A DNA stretch of 64,000 nt from Owenia fusiformis (taxonomy: Eukaryota; Annelida; Polychaeta; Sabellida; Oweniidae). Below, in pieces: positions 55,501 to 63,689 of the stretch (the first letter of the stretch is position 1; the number at the start of each line of letters is the position of its first letter). The notes below the pieces were generated by a model that did not search any database, was not told where the DNA came from, and saw only the letters and a list, made by a program, of their open reading frames with translations. The stretch is from contig CAIIXF020000001.1 in the NCBI GenBank assembly GCA_903813345.2, positions 2,354,001 through 2,418,000 of the forward strand, read 5' to 3'. The position numbers and the translations under genes were made by a program.

Positions 55501-58500
55501 ATAATCAGAGATTCAAAGTAACATTATTTATATTTTTTCGATCTTCGATGGCGTCTGAGCAATTTCTGGGATATCAGTGATGTCACTGGAATTGGACGGC
55601 ATTTTCAACTACAGATTTCTTCGGATTTGGGGATTATAGTTCAAAAAGCTTTGTCATATATCTTAATTACATGCATACCTATCGTTTGTGCAAATGAACT
55701 CTGCATAAATGTTTAATAGAGTCGCAGTGCGGCATTGAAAATAGCACCCCTGTGTAATCCAATGGGAAAGAACCCGGATGTAGACGAAGTTGTACCATAC
55801 ACGAGAGCTCTTCAAACGGGAGGTAGCTAAACTGAACTAAATTAAACGTTATCGCGTATTGGTATATTGGTCTAGTAGTTACACATATCCTAGTATGAGG
55901 TTGTTTTGGTTCATTTCCTCAAAGATTGCCTTCTTCCTGGGACCTTCTTCAGTTTAAATAAATAGCTTTTTTCCTGGGAAATATTCTACTTTGGACCAGT
56001 CATGTCATTGGTATGGCTGTCAAGAAGTCTTTTCAAGGTTCTTAATTAAAATTCGTAAGCTTCCAAAATCACCTACATCTTGCTACCTGCACACACTACA
56101 TACACCATCATCACATCTCATACCCAGTTCACACTTCCTCATGTCTCTACCTTTTACCTTGCTAATTATTATTCACTAGAGCAGTATGCCAAAATTCCTG
56201 TTTAAAGTTAATTACTTAATAAGTAAGCAATAAACAAAACTCAAGAATGTGTTATGATTAGCTTAATAGAATACATATCATGACATTATCCCCCTTTTTA
56301 AAAATATACTTTATGAAATAAAATATATAATATACTCATAGTAATGATATGTAAAATTACAAAAAATCTAACATATTTACAGATCAAACTTATGTCATCT
56401 ACCTGTCTACAACTACTATTACATAAGTTCTTCTTCTGATATGTAAAAATACAAAAATGACTAACATATTTACAAATCAAATGTAATCTACATGTTTACA
56501 ACTACTACTACACAAGTTATTCTTAAACTTAATAATAATCTCAAAATCTTCACACTAAATATAAGGATACAATATTAATCCTCTTAGTTTCACAATGGAA
56601 GAAGATACATTTCAAAATACTCCTCTTATGTAGTCATTTTTATGACTTCAATTACAAATACTTAGCACAATCCACTTCTATTTCTATCAGTAAATAAAGA
56701 AAATACTCTTACAACTACTTTTTATTATTTTATTATTTTTTTTTATTTACAACTTTACACTGTAACACCTATATGTATGTATGCATACCATCCTTTGTCT
56801 TATCTATATGTGTTTAGACTAATCTACTCAAAAGATCTGCTCCAATATTGTCTTTGCCATGGATGACTTGAACGGTGTATTTGTATTGCTGTAAAAACAG
56901 CGACCACCTCATGACACGAGAGTTCTTGTGTTTTGCAGATTCTAAATATAGTAATGATTGGTGATCAGTCTGAATAACAAATTCAGTTCCATAAAGGTAC
57001 TTTTGAAACTTTGTTATACCCCACACTATAGCCAAACATTCTCGTTCAACGGTGGAATAATTTCTCTCCCTTTGGCAAAGTTTTCTGCTACCATACAGAA
57101 CTGGGTGTAGTTTTTCTTCATGTTCTTGCATCAATATTCCACTAACTGCTACATCAGATGCATCCGTTCGAAGAATGAACTGTTTGTGAAAATCTGGAAG
57201 CTTTAGTATTGGTTCTGTACTTAGAATGTCTTTGACTTCTGTGAAGGCTGCATCATGTGTATTGCCCCACTTTAGTTTGTTTGGTAAACTTTTCTTTGTA
57301 AGATCAGTAAGAGGTGCTGTTATATCAGAATACCTTGGTATGAACTTCTTGTAGTATCCAACAGTACCAAGTAGTGATCTTAATTCTGTTTTGTTTGTAG
57401 GGTTCCTTGCTTTGAGCATCTTTTCAACTTTCTCATGTTGTGTTGCTAAAGTTCCTACTGCAACTCTATGGCCAATAAAGTCCATGTCATTGTATCCAAA
57501 GAAACATTTTGATGGCTTTACTGTCAGATTAGCTGCCCGTATCCTTCTAAACATCTCTCTGAGAATTTCCACATGTGTTTTCCATAATTCAGTGTGAATC
57601 AAAACATCATCGACGAAATTCTCTACATTTTCCATTCCATTTAGCAGTTTCCTCATCATTCTATTGTATGTAGCAACTGCATTGATGAGTCCAAAGGGCA
57701 TTTTAACAAAACGCATACTGCCTAGTGGTGTGTTGAATGCTGTTTTATCTCTATCTTCTTCTTTCACATAAATTTGCCAAAAACCCTTGCAAAAATCCAA
57801 CTTTGATTTGTAATGACTATTTCCAAGTTTGGCAAAGATTTCATCCTCATTTTGCATAGGTTCACAGTCAAACACTGTAACTTTGTTCAGTTTCCTGTAA
57901 TCCATCACTGGTCTTCCATCTGGACAACCTTTTTTCTTCACAAGAAACATCTGAGCACTGTATGGACTATTTGCTCTTTCAATTACCCCAAGTTCCAACA
58001 TCTCTAATATTAGGCGTTTTACAATTTCTACTGATTTGTGTGGTAGTTGAAAGGTTTGTCCCTTAACTGGTTTATCTGTTGTCAGTTTAATTTCATGTTC
58101 CACTAAAGATGTAGAGCCTGGCTTGGATGAAAAAATATCTTTGAATTCTTCTACCAATCTTTCTAACTCATCAGTATAACTGTGACATAAATCAGGATTG
58201 ATGCTCACTTCTTTGTATGTTTCTTCCTTTTCACCTAGCATTTCTTCTTGTAGTATGCAGTCATTGTTCATTTCTTCCTGCTCATCATCTTCTATAACTG
58301 AAATGTTTGCAACTGCTTCTACTCTGACATAGTACTTTTTGAGCATATTGATGTGGTATGTTTTTAAGGTTCCATCTACATCTATCTTGTAGTCAGTAGG
58401 GTTTACCTTTTCTTTCACAATATAAGGTCCCTTCCACTGCATTAGCAATTTGCTGTTGTCTGTTGGTAGCATAACCAAAACCTTGTCATTCGCTTCTAAT

Positions 58501-61500
58501 GACCTCATCTTTGCTTTCTTATCAAAATGCTGTTTGTATATTTCTTGGTTTTCACCAAGTGATTCTTTTGCTATATTGCAGGTTTCTTCTAATCTGTTTT
58601 TGAGGTCTAGCACATACTGGTATGTTGTTTTTGTTTCTTCATTTGGTTCATCTTTGCCCCAGAGCTCTTTGTCATTGGTCCTCTAACTGGCCTTCCATAG
58701 AGTAACTCAAATGGAGAGTAATTTGTACTATCTTGTGGCACTTCCCGGTATGCGAATAGAATTGGCTCTAAGTACCTATCCCAATCATTAGGTCTTTCGG
58801 CACACATCCGCTTTAACATAAGTTTCAAAGTACCATTGTATCGTTCCACAAGTCCATTGCATTGTGGATGGTATGGGGTTGTTGTGATTTGATTAATTGA
58901 TAATAATCTACCCAGTTCCTTCATCAGTTCAGACACAAATTGTGATCCCTTGTCACTCAAAATCTGCTTGGGTATCCCAACTCTAGAAAATATTTGCATG
59001 AGAGCATCAGCTACTCTCTCAGTCTCTATGGATGGTAATGCTACAGCATCAGGATACCTAGTGGCATAGTCAACACATGTTAAAATGTGTCTGTTCTTGT
59101 TTCTTGTCATGGGATTTAGCGGGCCTACTAAATCTACTGCTACTCTTTCAAATGGAACTTCAATAAGAGGCATTTTCTGAACAGGCGCCTTTTTCAACTT
59201 TCCTTTCTGTGTAGTTTTTTGACAAATACTACACGACTGAACAAATTTAGTCACATCACTGTGTATACCTGGCCAATAAAAGCTTGCTGTGATTTTGTTC
59301 ATTGTTTTCTTCGTACCTAAATGTCCTGCCATCAAAGAGTCATGAGCGAGTTTCATTACAGTATCTCTCAGTACACTAGGAACTACTAATTGCTTTATTT
59401 CATTGTTATCATTCACTTTTGGAGATGAATAGTATCTGTAGAGAACATTATTCTCTATTTCAAATCTGTATCTGCTTTTTCCAGGAGTACATTTTACATT
59501 CTCTTCTTGAGCATATTCTCGAAATTTATCTAAACTTCTATCATCATTCTGTGTTTGTAAGAATTGCTCAGGCGATATTATCTTGTTTATATAACCAGGC
59601 ACCTTAAGCGGTCTCAGTGGTTTTTCACCTTTTGTTTTCATTGCTCTTGTTTCAACTGCACATGCTGGGATACAACTTTGTGTTTTAATTTCTTCTGTTT
59701 GGTTCATTGAAAGGGGCTCCTTGTTTCTCATTTCAGCACCGTCAACATTGCCTATAATAAGATCGCAGATTGGATTTGGAAGGCACAATGCTTCTACAAT
59801 ACCTGAAAGAAATGGAGTATCTATGCAAATCTTAGCTGTTGGTGCTTTTTTAATTGTTCTATCAATCATAAGATAATGTTTGTATTTTCCAGTGAACTGA
59901 TTTGGTGCAACTAGGCTTTGATTGACTACTACCCCACTACACCCAGTATCTCTCAATACATTTACATATGATTCTCCTACTTTTCCTTCCTGTATATTCA
60001 GGTTTTCTGGTAAAAAGGAAATTGTATCACTACATGACCCTATGATAATGTTACAACCACTATGATTTTCTATAACCTGAACAGCAGCACAAATTTCATC
60101 TTCGTCGCTTGCATATGTCATTTGGTTGTTTACATCATCATCTTCTATACAGGCCATTGCAACAGCTTTTTGTGTTGATTCTTTAGGACAATCTTTTATC
60201 ATATGCCCTTTGCCATTACAACCAAAACATATTCTTTCATTCACTTCTACCCACTTTTTCTCATCTGTTTTCTTTGTAAGATCATTTTTGGGTTTATTCG
60301 AAGATAATATCTTTGGTCTCATAGCTTGTAAACCATGTGCTGTAGTAAAGCGCTCTGATAATTGGACTACTTGATCAGCTGACACTGTATCATGTTCCCT
60401 TAAAAACATTCGCATTTCCCTACTACAAGCTGCCATGTACTGCTCTCGAAGTAGAAGATCTTTTAAGGCATCAAATGTTTTCTCGGTTTTTGCTAATTCC
60501 ATCCATCTTGAAAGATATCTTTCTAATCTACACATGAACTGGGTCGGTGACTCCTTCAGTTCAGGATGACTAGTGAAAAACTTTTTGCGGAAACCGCTTT
60601 CAGTCATTTGATAACATTTAAGGAGTGCTTCCTTGAGCTTTTCATAATCATCACCAACTAACTGATTTGTTCTATTGTAAACATTGAGTGTTTCACCAGA
60701 TAAAAGGTTTCCCAAATACATACAATAGTTTTCTTGTGGCCAGTTTTGACTAATTGCATACCTTTCCATTCTTTCCAAATATGCATCCATACTATCTTTC
60801 TCCTCATTAAAAGGTGGCATTTTCGGTGCCTTGGGAATTTGTTTTGATTGTGATAACGCTGTTGTTTTAGTTTCCTCGATTCTGAGTTGAAGTTCTAGTT
60901 CAACTCTTCTTGCTTCTGCTTGCATCTTTGTCATTTCTAGCTCATGTTTCATTTTCTCTGATTCAGCTTTTCTGCATCTTTCTTCATGTCTCGCATCTCT
61001 TTCTATTTTGTCCTCTTCGATTTGCTTAGCTTCTTTATATTTCAGTTCTGCAAAGTCAGCTAGGCTCTTTCCTGTATAGCCAAGTTCCTTGCCAAGTTCA
61101 ATCAAATTTATGTATTTCTCTGCCATTTTGCTTAAATAAGACTACGTACGTTTGATCTCTTTATCCTAACATAAATTTTTAATTTACACCAAAACTACTA
61201 TTTTTCGGTTAGAAGTAATGAAGTAAAATTAATGATCAATTGTGAGCATTTTCAACTTGTTTTAAATTAAAGCTATAGTAAACCAATGAAATATGCTCAG
61301 ATTTTTCTTTTTAAAATTGCAAATGTGCTTATGAGCACCACTTATCCAAAAATTGGGCAATTAGAGTGTAGCATGGACTAAAAATGCTGATATAAATACT
61401 GTATTGATATAAGAAGTAATTTTGATTAATAAGATCCTGTGATCTAGATATTGGGAACCTTTTTAGTTAAATGTGACTAAACTTGTTACACAAAAACGTT

Positions 61501-63489
61501 GGTTTCTGTAACAAAGGAATCTTGTGAGCAATGATATGTAGACTAATACAGTGCTCTGTAATTTAAGAAAAGTGGAAATTAGTGCACTAGTGATATTCCT
61601 GTACAAGGAAAATAAGAAAAAATGGTTGGGCAATTAGAGACCAAAAGATATTGTAAACCACAATATTTGGACAAACAAATTAGACCAAGTGCTCAATAAT
61701 TTTGGGAAAGTAGGACTTTGAGCACTAGAAATAAAACAGAGATAAAGGTTCCTGTACCTGAAATATAAAAGAAAAAAAAATTGTACAGAATGAGGACTAA
61801 TAAATATTGTCAACGACAATATTTATACTAACCAATGAGATTGAGTGCTCTACAATTTTGGGAAAGTGGGACTAAGCACTCGAAATAAAACAGAGATAAA
61901 GGTTCCTGTACCTGAAATATAAACAAAAAAAATGTATGGAATGGGAACCAATAGATATAGTAAACGACGAAAAAAAAATATGGGGAATTGGAATTAATGA
62001 ATATTGTCAACGACAATATTAAGGGAAGAGGAACAAATAAATATTGTCAACGACAATATTTAAAACAACAGCAAAAATCTTAGTGTTCACTAATTATAAT
62101 CGGATTGGCGAAGTTGTGCACTTCATGTGAAAAGGATATTCTGTTTTTCCAAAAATTGAATCACTGCTAGATAATATATACTAAGACACTTTTCCGACTA
62201 TACTACTACTAAGTACTACTACTACTACTACTACTAATGTACCTACAAGATAGTAGGTGATTATAGAACTTAAAGCTAGCAAATTCACATGTACACACTA
62301 GAACAGTAAGAAGGAACATACAATTACTTTAATAGAAGAGTAAGTACATACTTGATGTTTTCTTATTTGCCATCTTTAACTTGATCTTAGCTATTGTACG
62401 GACGAGCCCCCAGTTGTCAAGAAGTCTTTTCAAGGTTCTTAATTAAAATTCGTAAGCTTCCAAAATCACCTACATCTTGCTACCTGCACACACTACATAC
62501 ACCATCATCACATCTCATACCCAGTTCACACTTCCTCATGTCTCTACCTTTTACCTTGCTAATTATTATTCACTAGAGCAGTATGCCAAAATTCCTGTTT
62601 AAAGTTAATTACTTAATAAGTAAGCAATAAACAAAACTCAAGAATGTGTTATGATTAGCTTAATAGAATACATATCATGACAATGGCATTGGTCCTATAT
62701 TTTGACATTTGGTATGGCATTGGTTTCATATTTGGGCATTTGGTATAGCTTTTGGGCACTATATCAGTTGGTATGGGAACACATCCAAATTTGACATTTT
62801 GGTATGGGAATATATTGATATCTGAGGGTTCAGCCTAGGACCCCCGCCAAATTTTGTACACAGTGAACCCCCCGGGCTCTATCTTTACTGATTGGCAGTC
62901 AGTGTCTGTAATAATTGTTACACTTTTATGAAGTGTAGAAACAGTTAGACTAATTTCTAAATATCTTCAGATTAACTGCAAATACTGTCAACACGTATAC
63001 ATGTTTTACTATGAATTATTTGTCTGTGTTTACAGAACAAGGATTGCCCATCCTGCTTCATCTTGGTTGGATGATTACTTTGACTGGCTGGCACCTGGTG
63101 GTAACCCTCAATGTTGCAGACAGTTCACTAACAAATCATTCTGTCCAGCAACAGGTGTGTTCAGTTCTTTATTAGGGATTGGGTCGATAAATTAGGAATC
63201 ATTATCTAATTGTTGACGTGGTGTGATGTGACTATCTGAAAAACAACCCCTTTGAATCTAGTTTGTTTAAATATTCTGAAATCACTCCAACAATTCTTAA
63301 TTTGATCATAAATTAAATCATTATGGTAGGGCTTAACTAATATTTGTTGTTATTTGCAGTGCCCCTGACTGGTGAGAAATGTACCAATTGCCCTGTACAC
63401 TACTCTGGAGGGAGACCAGATTCTAAGGATTTCATACCTTTCCTGCCATTCTTCCTTAAGGATAACCCAGGGATAAAATGTGCAAAGGG
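40420..63489 (+). CDS. NPC1: NPC1 copy B, 5' and middle part (multi-exon, runs off window)
   Basis: Same family and role as copy A. Exons: 40420-40503, 43041-43218, 43433-43812, 45003-45306, 45526-45853, 49179-49308, 49609-49847, 50233-50339, 51044-51219, 51484-51612, 52116-52298, 52559-52673, 53040-53167, 54035-54172, 54449-54538, 54728-54915, 63036-63154, 63360-63489. All phases join. Order: signal peptide, cysteine-rich N-terminal sterol-binding domain, proline linker, helix 1, middle luminal domain, helix 2 and SSD, cytosolic loop, C-terminal luminal domain. The remaining C-terminal helices are beyond 64000. The SSD is canonical where copy A deviates, so B is the better candidate for the ancestral function. 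The intron after 54915 carries the Gmr1-like element antisense. Confidence 0.95.
40621..40759. mobile_element. ~140-bp foldback element
   Basis: GGGGACTGCATCGAACTTCG ... TATGGGGTTATTTCGAT, with inverse ...ATCAAAGTAACCCCATA..CATTCCCC. GGGGTTATTTC and GGGGCTATTTC motifs alternate in both arms. Confidence 0.75.
41400..41635 (-). repeat. tRNA-headed SINE-like repeat
   Basis: On the minus strand from 41633: TATAGCTCAGCGTTAGCACA (A box) and AATTCGATCCC (B box), spaced as in a tRNA, followed by an unrelated body. Probably a SINE; not a functional tRNA because the acceptor stem is not closed. Confidence 0.55.
41770..41952 (+). repeat. Short direct repeats and (C)12 tract
   Basis: 'ctactttggacatttgttat' occurs twice about 40 bp apart, followed by 'gacatttggtatggcattg' variants, ending in a 12-C run at 41941. 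The same motif family appears at 55170-55990 and 62683-62830. Confidence 0.7.
42494..42754. mobile_element. hAT-like MITE (GGGGCATAGCCAG ends)
   Basis: CAGGGGCATAGCCAG at the left and CTGGCTACGC after a C/G-rich stretch at the right, the common CAGGGGCGTAGCCAGG hAT-type terminus. No clear target duplication. Confidence 0.55.
43041..43218 (+). CDS. NPC1: NPC1-B exon 2: N-terminal sterol-binding domain
   Basis: 178 nt, acceptor ttttgcag, donor gtaaac. Encodes [11 protein letters not shown] and [13 protein letters not shown], the family's CVWYGEC and NCxYSGPPK motifs; the Asn of NCPYSGP corresponds to the cholesterol-contacting Asn of human NPC1. Ends [11 protein letters not shown]. Confidence 0.95.
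43433..43812 (+). CDS. NPC1: NPC1-B exon 3: N-terminal domain core
   Basis: 380 nt, acceptor attgtag, donor gtaagt. Encodes [58 protein letters not shown] and CGTDANKC. Cysteine spacing matches NPC1. Confidence 0.96.
43871..44732 (-). mobile_element. Unclassified ~0.87-kb interspersed element, copy 2 (inverted)
   Basis: Inverted counterpart of 3084-3960, with nearly the same sequence throughout. Lies between exons 3 and 4 of NPC1-B, so the two copies form an inverted pair ~40 kb apart. Confidence 0.75.
45003..45306 (+). CDS. NPC1: NPC1-B exon 4: end of N-terminal domain, helix 1
   Basis: 304 nt, acceptor cttccag, donor gtaagt. Encodes several NxT/S glycosylation sites, [12 protein letters not shown], the proline linker PLPPPIKP and helix 1 ([19 protein letters not shown]). 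Confidence 0.94.
45526..45853 (+). CDS. NPC1: NPC1-B exon 5: loop and helix 2
   Basis: 328 nt, acceptor ctttag, donor gtaagt. Encodes [12 protein letters not shown], the helix [20 protein letters not shown] and [19 protein letters not shown], matching VTTNPVDLWSAPxSxAR. Confidence 0.96.
46413..46733. mobile_element. TA-type (Tc1/mariner-like) MITE
   Basis: TACAGGGTGACACAA at the left, inverted at the right; the ends match over about 23 bp with one difference. The outermost TA may be the target duplication. Confidence 0.8.
46742..47809. mobile_element. 1.07-kb long-TIR foldback element
   Basis: Arms of ~225 bp: ATAGTAGCCGAGACAACACA from 46742 and its inverse to 47809, continuing through 'catgcatattccttg' and 'ttgaaaatagagaaacattt'. 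Starts 9 bp after the neighbouring MITE. Confidence 0.9.
48939..49030. repeat. Family R3 5'-end fragment
   Basis: CCACCACAAATGGTGACATAT, 'cgttgtgatc' and a GTTGG-rich segment, matching the left end of R3 without the tandem core. Confidence 0.55.
49179..49308 (+). CDS. NPC1: NPC1-B exon 6: middle luminal domain
   Basis: 130 nt, acceptor attgcag, donor gttagt. Encodes [18 protein letters not shown], corresponding to GPFFRTEQLIIRA, then VLKLDILEE. Confidence 0.93.
49609..49847 (+). CDS. NPC1: NPC1-B exon 7: middle luminal domain
   Basis: 239 nt, acceptor tttttag, donor gttagt. Encodes [41 protein letters not shown] and HILYCVR. APLSPxNxxCxIxSxLNYFQNS is diagnostic. The copy A equivalent is outside the window. 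Confidence 0.95.
50233..50339 (+). CDS. NPC1: NPC1-B exon 8
   Basis: Paralogue of 1032-1138; reads [18 protein letters not shown] where A has [18 protein letters not shown]. Confidence 0.93.
51044..51219 (+). CDS. NPC1: NPC1-B exon 9
   Basis: Paralogue of 1666-1841, almost identical ([15 protein letters not shown] against [15 protein letters not shown]). Confidence 0.93.
51484..51612 (+). CDS. NPC1: NPC1-B exon 10: start of SSD
   Basis: 129 nt: [16 protein letters not shown], then [19 protein letters not shown]. Lacks the 12-nt insertion of copy A and matches the family spacing. Donor gtgagt, repeated at 51714. Confidence 0.94.
51556..51757 (+). repeat. ~101-bp tandem duplication of an exon end and its donor site
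   Basis: The last ~57 nt of exon 10 plus ~45 nt of intron recur immediately downstream (51657-51757), including a second intact GTGAGT at 51714. Confidence 0.9.
52116..52298 (+). CDS. NPC1: NPC1-B exon 11: SSD helices 2-3
   Basis: Paralogue of 6328-6510; [15 protein letters not shown], as in vertebrate NPC1. Confidence 0.95.
52559..52673 (+). CDS. NPC1: NPC1-B exon 12: SSD loop
   Basis: Paralogue of 7325-7439, 115 nt; [17 protein letters not shown], then [10 protein letters not shown]. Confidence 0.94.
53040..53167 (+). CDS. NPC1: NPC1-B exon 13: last SSD helix
   Basis: Single-copy counterpart of the exon whose start is expanded 20-fold in copy [20 protein letters not shown] keeps the Asp. 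Confidence 0.95.
53312..53900. mobile_element. Family R3 element, copy in NPC1-B
   Basis: GTCACCACC and GTGGTGAC hairpin at the left, GAGCGACATTTTGTTATG at the right, four internal units. Sits in the intron after exon 13, one intron away from the nearest R3 copies in A. Confidence 0.75.
54035..54172 (+). CDS. NPC1: NPC1-B exon 14
   Basis: Paralogue of 12927-13064; [18 protein letters not shown], then [13 protein letters not shown]. Confidence 0.93.
54449..54538 (+). CDS. NPC1: NPC1-B exon 15: helix 8
   Basis: Paralogue of 13886-13975; [19 protein letters not shown], then [11 protein letters not shown], closer than copy A to the family's IGLDQSLSMP. Confidence 0.92.
54728..54915 (+). CDS. 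NPC1: NPC1-B exon 16
   Basis: Paralogue of 15154-15341 with few changes ([15 protein letters not shown]). Confidence 0.95.
56018..56285 (-). repeat. 3' LTR of Gmr1-like element
   Basis: 268 bp, no difference found from the other LTR on reading. Short LTR, typical of the group. Confidence 0.93.
56286..56813 (-). other. Non-coding 3' leader of Gmr1-like element
   Basis: AT-rich, with a repeated 'acaaaaatctaacatatttac' type unit (~56350-56480). Nothing coding. Confidence 0.6.
56814..58613 (-). CDS. Gmr1-like ORF2: integrase C-terminus, reverse transcriptase, RNase H
   Basis: 599 residues from the first Met. About 1-100: end of the integrase with a WKGPYIV (GPY/F) module. Reverse transcriptase: [40 protein letters not shown] and the catalytic FVDDVLI (Asp ~334-335). 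RNase [16 protein letters not shown] (Asp ~483), [11 protein letters not shown] (Glu) and [10 protein letters not shown] (Asp ~548). Ends LLSRLV. The frame is open upstream to 58682, in the -1 frame relative to ORF1, and the upstream part reads like a natural continuation of the integrase, so translation as a fusion by -1 frameshifting is likely; alternatively a one-base indel split the gene. No disrupted catalytic residue. Confidence 0.92.
   Translation of the reverse strand: MLDLKNRLEETCNIAKESLGENQEIYKQHFDKKAKMRSLEANDKVLVMLPTDNSKLLMQWKGPYIVKEKVNPTDYKIDVDGTLKTYHINMLKKYYVRVEAVANISVIEDDEQEEMNNDCILQEEMLGEKEETYKEVSINPDLCHSYTDELERLVEEFKDIFSSKPGSTSLVEHEIKLTTDKPVKGQTFQLPHKSVEIVKRLILEMLELGVIERANSPYSAQMFLVKKKGCPDGRPVMDYRKLNKVTVFDCEPMQNEDEIFAKLGNSHYKSKLDFCKGFWQIYVKEEDRDKTAFNTPLGSMRFVKMPFGLINAVATYNRMMRKLLNGMENVENFVDDVLIHTELWKTHVEILREMFRRIRAANLTVKPSKCFFGYNDMDFIGHRVAVGTLATQHEKVEKMLKARNPTNKTELRSLLGTVGYYKKFIPRYSDITAPLTDLTKKSLPNKLKWGNTHDAAFTEVKDILSTEPILKLPDFHKQFILRTDASDVAVSGILMQEHEEKLHPVLYGSRKLCQRERNYSTVERECLAIVWGITKFQKYLYGTEFVIQTDHQSLLYLESAKHKNSRVMRWSLFLQQYKYTVQVIHGKDNIGADLLSRLV
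58607..61126 (-). CDS. Gmr1-like ORF1: Gag, zinc knuckle, protease, integrase
   Basis: 839 residues. Charged coiled-coil N-terminus (~25-100); Gag domain (~105-270; [20 protein letters not shown], related to the SCAN-type capsid fold); one CCHC knuckle [14 protein letters not shown] (~299); retropepsin [10 protein letters not shown] (Asp ~392); integrase with HHCC finger (H..MAGH, CSIC; ~595-640) and the DD35E core VDLVGP (~664), SDKGSQF (~725), LVERYNG (~761). Ends with a short basic tail out of frame with the rest of the integrase. ATG context gaaaatggc is acceptable; it follows a ~1.3-kb leader. Confidence 0.92.
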   Translation of the reverse strand: MAEKYINLIELGKELGYTGKSLADFAELKYKEAKQIEEDKIERDARHEERCRKAESEKMKHELEMTKMQAEARRVELELQLRIEETKTTALSQSKQIPKAPKMPPFNEEKDSMDAYLERMERYAISQNWPQENYCMYLGNLLSGETLNVYNRTNQLVGDDYEKLKEALLKCYQMTESGFRKKFFTSHPELKESPTQFMCRLERYLSRWMELAKTEKTFDALKDLLLREQYMAACSREMRMFLREHDTVSADQVVQLSERFTTAHGLQAMRPKILSSNKPKNDLTKKTDEKKWVEVNERICFGCNGKGHMIKDCPKESTQKAVAMACIEDDDVNNQMTYASDEDEICAAVQVIENHSGCNIIIGSCSDTISFLPENLNIQEGKVGESYVNVLRDTGCSGVVVNQSLVAPNQFTGKYKHYLMIDRTIKKAPTAKICIDTPFLSGIVEALCLPNPICDLIIGNVDGAEMRNKEPLSMNQTEEIKTQSCIPACAVETRAMKTKGEKPLRPLKVPGYINKIISPEQFLQTQNDDRSLDKFREYAQEENVKCTPGKSRYRFEIENNVLYRYYSSPKVNDNNEIKQLVVPSVLRDTVMKLAHDSLMAGHLGTKKTMNKITASFYWPGIHSDVTKFVQSCSICQKTTQKGKLKKAPVQKMPLIEVPFERVAVDLVGPLNPMTRNKNRHILTCVDYATRYPDAVALPSIETERVADALMQIFSRVGIPKQILSDKGSQFVSELMKELGRLLSINQITTTPYHPQCNGLVERYNGTLKLMLKRMCAERPNDWDRYLEPILFAYREVPQDSTNYSPFELLYGRPVRGPMTKSSGAKMNQMKKQKQHTSMC
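61127..62414 (-). other. 5' leader of Gmr1-like element with hairpin repeats
   Basis: 1.29 kb non-coding. 61620-62060 holds ~160-200-bp tandem units; several include an inverted repeat with 9-bp arms AATATTGTC/GACAATATT around AAC (61806, 62003, 62041). A (ACT)n run is at ~62204-62237. The primer binding site is at its start. Confidence 0.75.
62415..62682 (-). repeat. 5' LTR of Gmr1-like element
   Basis: 268 bp; on the minus strand begins TGTCATGATA and ends CTTCTTGACA, followed by AC and the primer binding site. Confidence 0.93.
63036..63154 (+). CDS. NPC1: NPC1-B exon 17
   Basis: Paralogue of 18710-18828; protein identical over [18 protein letters not shown]. Donor gtgtgt rather than gtgagt. 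Confidence 0.95.
63360..63489 (+). CDS. NPC1: NPC1-B exon 18 (last in window)
   Basis: Paralogue of 26827-26956; one visible change, CTNCPVHYS against CTNCTVHYS. The intron before it is only 205 bp, against 8 kb in copy A where the Gag-only element inserted. Confidence 0.95.
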
Positions 63490-63689
63490 GTATGTCAGTT
63501 GTTTGGTTGTAGTATGATTTATCATGATGAGATTTTGTATAAGATGTAGTCAATCGCTTAATTGCCACCAGCGTTATGTTTCATTAAAAATTTACTGTGA
63601 AATCTGGAAGTGTGCAATTATAAACGAAACATGTACAAATGTCTAGAGAAGCAATACTTTTGCTCACATAGTACCATTTTATTCATTTT

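Larger units (their letters stand above)
56018..62682 (-). mobile_element. Full-length Gmr1-like Ty3-type LTR retrotransposon, 6665 bp
   Basis: Minus strand. 5' LTR 62682-62415 and 3' LTR 56285-56018 (268 bp each, TGTCAA..ATGACA read on the + strand) appear identical. 5-bp target duplication ATGGC at 56013-56017 and 62683-62687. Primer binding site TGGGGGCTCGTCCG just inside the 5' LTR (62412-62399), the proline-tRNA type. Polypurine AAAAAGGGGG at ~56299-56290. Coding order Gag, zinc knuckle, protease, integrase, then reverse transcriptase and RNase H. Integrase before reverse transcriptase is the hallmark of Gmr1-like elements, otherwise unusual for Ty3-type elements. Confidence 0.93.
55104..62876. 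mobile_element. TIR element split by the Gmr1-like retrotransposon
   Basis: Left end CCCGGGGGGTTCACTGTATA, right end inverted CCCGGGGGGTTCACTGTGTA, both then showing a GGCGGGG/GACGGGG..TCCT motif. Without the 6.67-kb insertion it would be about 1.1 kb with 'gacatttggtatggcattgg' repeats. No transposase seen. Confidence 0.75.

Noticed and set aside
56814-58613. ORF2 of the Gmr1-like element as an independent gene starting at its first Met
   Set aside because: The frame is open to 58682 and begins inside the integrase, so a fused or frameshifted product is more likely than a free-standing protein.
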